Positions 18,801-20,540 of a DNA stretch of 20,540 bases are shown here, piece by piece. Below the pieces are notes generated by a model, which searched no databases, was not told where the DNA came from, and worked only from the letters and a program-made list of their open reading frames with translations. Positions within the stretch are counted from its first letter, which is position 1. Every line of letters starts with the position of its first letter. The stretch lies in the IMG/VR virus record IMGVR_UViG_3300017773_000197, positions 1-20,540 of that record; one strand, written 5' to 3'. The DNA comes from a virus. The position numbers and the translations under genes are program-made.

Positions 18801-20540
18801 AGTTGCTGCTAATGCAATTCAAGCAGATCAGTTAGCAGCAAACTCTGTTGTTGCAACAAGTGTTGCAGCTACTTCTGTTGTTGCAACGCTTATTGATGCC
18901 AGTGCGGTTACCGCAGGTGTTATTGCGGCAAATGCAATTACTACAGATAAAATTTCTAGTAATGCGGTAGATGCCGATAAGATTAATGTAAATCAGCTTT
19001 CTGCGGTTAGTGCAAATATGGGTAGTATTACTGCAGGTACCATGAAGAGTAGTGTTACTGATCCTATACCAGATGCAAACGCTGCTCCAAGCGGTGATGA
19101 AAACGGTGCGTTTATTGACTTAAATGCGGGTAAGTTCGTATTTGGTGATAATGCTAAATATATTTTATGGGATGGTTCTGACTTAACTATCTCTGGTGTA
19201 TCAATGAGTGGTGTATCGATTGATAACACTTCTACTATTGACGCAATCGCTGGTATTGTTATCAAAGAAGATAGCACACAGGAAGCAGCAGCAGCAGATA
19301 CCCTTGACTTTACTACAGGCATGAATGTAGGGGTTTCTGGAGATGTAGCAACAATATCCGTAGATACTACTACAATCGCGACAAAAAGCTATGTAGATAC
19401 TCAAGTGAGTGGACTAGTAGACAGTGCCCCAGGTGCTTTGAATACATTGAATGAATTAGCAGCTGCTTTAGGAGATGATGCCGCTTTCTCTACCACTGTT
19501 ACTAATTCTCTAGCAAATAAGGTAGGTACTTCAAGCTCGCAAGCTCTTGCATCTACTAACCCAATTAGTATTTCTGGAACTACTCTATCTCTTAACTTGG
19601 CAACAGGTAGTGCCGACACAGTAACTCTTCCGGACAACAATACTACTTATACTACAAGCATTCCTTCAGCTACTACTAAGCTGAGATTGACGGGTAGCGA
19701 TACCAGTACAGATGATATTACATTTACAGGCGGAACTAATGTAACGGTAACTCGTTCTGGGGATTCTGAATTAAGCTTCTCTTCTGTAAATACAGAATAC
19801 TCTACCGCTGCGAGTGATACTCTTGGGCTTGTAAAAATAGGCTATGCAGAAAACAACAAAAATTATCCTGTAGAATTAAGCAACGGACAAATGTTTGTAA
19901 ATGTGCCCTGGGTAAATGATAATACTCAAGTTACAGTAGACGATAGTCCTGTTGATGGAAGCACTACTGCTGCGATAAGCTCGAACTGGGCATTTGATAA
20001 TGTTAAAACTTCTGTTCCTGCTAGTGCTGTATTTACTGACACAACATTCACAGTCACTGTTGATGAAACTGGTGGAGACAATGATGATCCAGCAATTAGA
20101 TTGGATTCTACTGCCTCTGGCGCGGATACTTCTATTGTTCTTACTGGAGGCGGTGCAACCACAATTACAAGAACAAGTAACAGTGGTATCACAATAAGCT
20201 CTGCAAATACTGAGTACTCTACTGCTACATCTAACACCGCGGGATTAGTAAAAATAGGTTATAGTGAATCAGGCAAGAATTATCCTGTAGAACTGGATAG
20301 TGGGAAGATGTTTGTAAATGTGCCTTGGGTAAATGATAATACTCAAGTTACAGTACACGATACTCCTGTAGACGGAAATACAAGTGCGGCAATCAGTTCT
20401 AACTGGGCATTTGATAATGTTAAAACTTCAGTTCCTGCCAATGCAGTATTTACTGATACTGAATATACAGCAGGAACAGGTCTTAGTTTAGGCGGTACTG
20501 AGTTTTCTATCGACAGCACAGTATTAACTACTACAGGTGC
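12868..20540 (+). CDS. Giant tail-tip hub fused to fibre, lambda gpJ-like (3' end missing)
   Basis: One frame stays open from ATG 12868 to the right edge: 2557 codons and no stop. It starts directly after the previous TAA, with AGAGG 11 bases upstream. Residues 1-1460 resemble a gpJ-type hub, with IPVVYGVRKVKP (~380), VPQLEYIIKGKSIECYNYDG (~613) and LQLLDYMSSERYGKGLS (~1034). About 390 residues that I do not recognise sit between the last two motifs. A fibronectin-III-like domain (~1472-1610) carries a probable nested insert. It is followed by an Ig-like domain (~1660-1750), a GARGPGTW segment, 10-residue repeats (~1843-2042), the GAFIDLNAGKFVFGD segment often near the end of gpJ proteins, a helical KSYVDTQV/LNELAAALGDD module (~2173-2210), and fibre modules containing VNVPWVND and VPAxAVFTDT. 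It probably forms the tail tip and contacts the host receptor. Upstream parts are recognised with more certainty than the fibre. Confidence 0.9.
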   Translation, partial: MTVRTLSNNSSHQTTLVNSLANGDSHVIVNLVKFERANLKSTTNFQRDERSVDDYIYLTDNSYAVSFGGSTYLPNKILKIGQNGETIKAKATTMKLELDGSSLGLSTPQGMQFAVAYDSQTSTEHGTLRRGPNSNPPINTGEHFNFIDEGFSIGDILKVERQEGGPTANVRITSFFDDGIGIGWSSVSFEGANTATTFAASGGKTFHSISMATESLTSLLHEKTAAYVNYLNREVYIYRAHINPETRQIIGEPFIYFKGIVTNGSIDENLTKSSVNWTLTSHWGDFLQVTGRITDDGAHRGLGPGGITDNAALIREEYAGDLGFLHANSAFNIQVKYQTIEKGYKQVDINGGWPGGKRLRETETIRENTTVLDFHTNSKSIPVVYGVRKVKPTCVFVDTAYNSASTIFKVDVMSEGRIGGVYDIMLDDTPIICIDKSDYDLRNGGEYQHKFDEGEVEIVCHGHKTRGDVLEPTSGAEMKTIRSLIPGQSWRQVLYGRGAYENIQVPTGFLNNSVDKDGVDISSTGILDEETFVWRFGADILAEFKLGGPDQEASNRMLEQAAAHSNENKSGFKIGQQYYGTPWNYWGPSHRLLDTAYAAIEYKIPSGESTVPQLEYIIKGKSIECYNYDGSYSPRQYRLHNSSIIQDSANVLESLHNNFYEGKTVSLYALSTSEAAADTSSDTLLVSNTIIIDKFKDTDSVFFKKNVYRYRWETPPNLTGVQTFYMTDGTNYYYMNVGSHTVISGTVPESLGSGLINSDQTYDTNTDTHSLTLANNSGEYVITGNNHTSKVWYVNLNASNSSLHNIQVWYGGGKVVDYTGSDAPTKTTVQDGNGDTYTRAQEQASTTQQKKYAVISPSSIIYTDLPTAVDRVALGDSRSLIQFFWNYPSTPTVKDSNYINYSGVDYTQVTTLGVTADTLKVKGYTGFSASAPQDWHSVRVVNAVLLDSNASSVDGIYTNKMITLTKALKDGNISQSRRITHYDGTTKVAFVDSPWETAFLEVGDNNGDWPGGGDTYYAIKTPQDLRHSLNPALQLLDYMSSERYGKGLSVSKDVDLESFLNSARLCDERSDVTVVVPSNHGTRYSVGDRWSLRKTFSTVKNAWSGKVKSVSTIKYLKGIGHYKTVTFTECFGQICQYSGRGYESSDLLYYVNGDLYYGGNAFYFKSVNASAGKTLIAKDSTSIALYKDGGDGTGTAAGYVMLSKAGVSGDGNPIVKDWDDAHEDFRRSGYSLYDASQVKYWKYIGWEEKTQRYATRHQMNQVIDTSQPLFDNIIEMAQQFNGIISFTGGLYKLRIAGKKTAVDELEKINTNDIIGGIKLNDGGLKGSKNYMSATIIDPHTNYEGRTVTFFDSEYLKQDKGLPKKGSTKLPGITNYFNARMQVEQALRKSRYGLTVQFTMPPKGMLLTAGSIIELTHEPFDFNSKDFRITSLTFKQDGNVLVTAVEHSDAIYKVSEPSSFDDIESGSVEPADTPKPLRPTNLKSVSDLNVTSIDLQWTNASDFLESSHSTEIWASYTNNFADSISAGSLIAGHKYRITNVGNTNFELIGAATNTVGTIFVANDTGTSGQTGTVSPVILIGTTSDNSFSYVPTGPGNTSSTFAVRYHWIRHVATQKLFNISGSRKKFIKSDYFPKATDSEYTSGQGVTSSARQRKILVARIVPTVKVFTYNEAGTAIETGNPTTSTLSVDLQGRSASNSSLAYAWFKNGVSTGQTGATFTYTAPSALSSMPETIKVEVTDTIYSDSQTSVDIEVFSGTKVGDTGARGPGTWNVPVNAAPTNNTTADAAWDASWTDRPGEPVAGDQAYFYTGSEASPTAQVVFIYNGSSWSQRTQVIDGDLLVSGSISTNKIAANAINTDKLAANTITTKHIEASSVVADLITANSIKTDTLAANAITVDKLAANTITTKHIKASSVVADLITANSVKTDTLAANAITVDKLAANTITTKHIKASSVVADLITANSVKTDTLAANAITVDKVAANAIQADQLAANSVVATSVAATSVVATLIDASAVTAGVIAANAITTDKISSNAVDADKINVNQLSAVSANMGSITAGTMKSSVTDPIPDANAAPSGDENGAFIDLNAGKFVFGDNAKYILWDGSDLTISGVSMSGVSIDNTSTIDAIAGIVIKEDSTQEAAAADTLDFTTGMNVGVSGDVATISVDTTTIATKSYVDTQVSGLVDSAPGALNTLNELAAALGDDAAFSTTVTNSLANKVGTSSSQALASTNPISISGTTLSLNLATGSADTVTLPDNNTTYTTSIPSATTKLRLTGSDTSTDDITFTGGTNVTVTRSGDSELSFSSVNTEYSTAASDTLGLVKIGYAENNKNYPVELSNGQMFVNVPWVNDNTQVTVDDSPVDGSTTAAISSNWAFDNVKTSVPASAVFTDTTFTVTVDETGGDNDDPAIRLDSTASGADTSIVLTGGGATTITRTSNSGITISSANTEYSTATSNTAGLVKIGYSESGKNYPVELDSGKMFVNVPWVNDNTQVTVHDTPVDGNTSAAISSNWAFDNVKTSVPANAVFTDTEYTAGTGLSLGGTEFSIDSTVLTTTG
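17443..17592 (+). other. Small beta module nested in the fibronectin-III-like domain
   Basis: About 50 residues (LIAGHKYRITNVGNTNFELI, then GAATNTVGTIFVANDTGTSG) stand between FN3-like strand sequence TEIWASYTNN on the left and VILIGTTSDNSFSYVP on the right. The module has the Y-x-I-T-x-V-G-N-T-x-F pattern and Gly/Thr-rich tail that I know as a mobile segment in marine phage structural proteins. Removing it would bring the FN3-like strands together. Boundaries are approximate. Confidence 0.5.
18394..18993 (+). repeat. Decapeptide-phased repeat region in hub-fibre
   Basis: About 20 successive units near 10 residues long follow the pattern AAN-(A/S/T)-(I/V)-x-(T/A)-(D/K)-(K/T)-(L/I), for example AANAITVDKL and TANSVKTDTL. 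They are regularly in phase and lie between the GARGPGTW segment and the GAFIDLNAGKF module. Such repeats are likely to form an extended trimeric shaft linking the hub to the fibre; that structure is inferred from the periodicity alone. Confidence 0.8.
18421..18780 (+). repeat. Three tandem 120-bp direct repeats
   Basis: Copies lie at 18421-18540, 18541-18660 and 18661-18780, each coding for 40 residues, or four decapeptides. Counting by eye, copies 2 and 3 differ at 5 of 120 bases and copies 1 and 2 at about 11. The near-identity of DNA, including silent positions, suggests recent duplication within the longer decapeptide region. Confidence 0.9.
19789..20460 (+). repeat. Pair of 85-residue fibre modules, 417-bp spacing
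   Basis: Copy A (19789-20043) and copy B (20206-20460) start at NTEYSTA and end at AVFTDT; by eye 71 of 85 residues agree. Identical parts include VNVPWVNDNTQVTV and ISSNWAFDNVKTSVPA. The weaker matching spacer before each copy (TGG...VTR or TGG...ITR) suggests a full unit of 139 residues. A sequence beginning EYTAGTGLSL follows at 20461, where the third unit would be, and is cut by the window edge. Confidence 0.85.

Noticed and set aside
19994-20197. 67-residue + strand frame inside the fibre region
   Set aside because: It overlaps the hub-fibre frame entirely and its Leu-rich sequence is an out-of-frame reading of the repeat DNA.

Overview
The window is a continuous block of late structural genes from a long-tailed (siphovirus-type) double-stranded DNA phage. 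All genes lie on the + strand. The order matches the HK97/lambda pattern: major capsid protein, head-tail adaptor, neck protein, tail terminator, tail tube, second tube-like protein, frameshifted tail assembly chaperones, tape measure, distal-tail protein, and tail-tip hub fused to fibre. DNA is A+T-rich by eye. No integrase, lysis, replication, tRNA, CRISPR or host gene is present. The tail-tip and fibre modules resemble those I know from marine phages, so a marine bacterial host is my guess. The consensus sigma70-type promoter and factor-independent terminators fit a phage that uses host RNA polymerase. The host cannot be named from this sequence.

Head and neck (1-3892): a capsid gene cut by the left window edge, followed by a strong terminator at 1384-1417. 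Then come an adaptor (1438-2022), a 472-residue neck protein with a lysine-rich hinge (2022-3440) and a tail-terminator-like protein (3440-3892), joined by one-base stop/start overlaps. Tail tube (3955-6122): two related tube-type proteins separated by a 110-base gap holding a perfect TTGACA-N17-TATAAT promoter that runs straight into a terminator. Chaperones and tape measure (6137-12121): a G/T-type pair whose frames imply a +1 shift, with a UUU-CGU slip site at 6527-6532, then a 1734-residue tape measure. Tail tip (12121-end): a 248-residue distal-tail-type protein, then one frame that stays open from 12868 past the right edge (at least 2557 codons). This last protein combines a lambda gpJ-like hub with a repeat-rich fibre.

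The capsid closes through the adaptor, neck and terminator proteins. The chaperones load tube subunits onto the tape measure, and the distal-tail protein and hub form the tip, which recognises the host through the fibre extension. Expression levels appear tuned in several ways. Terminators follow the two most abundant products, capsid and tube. Those two genes have distinct codon use, minor genes are translationally coupled, and a frameshift sets the chaperone ratio. The most unusual points are the +1 slip site, the promoter-into-terminator element between the two tube paralogues, the near-identical 120-bp repeats in the fibre, and two apparent insertions inside the hub.
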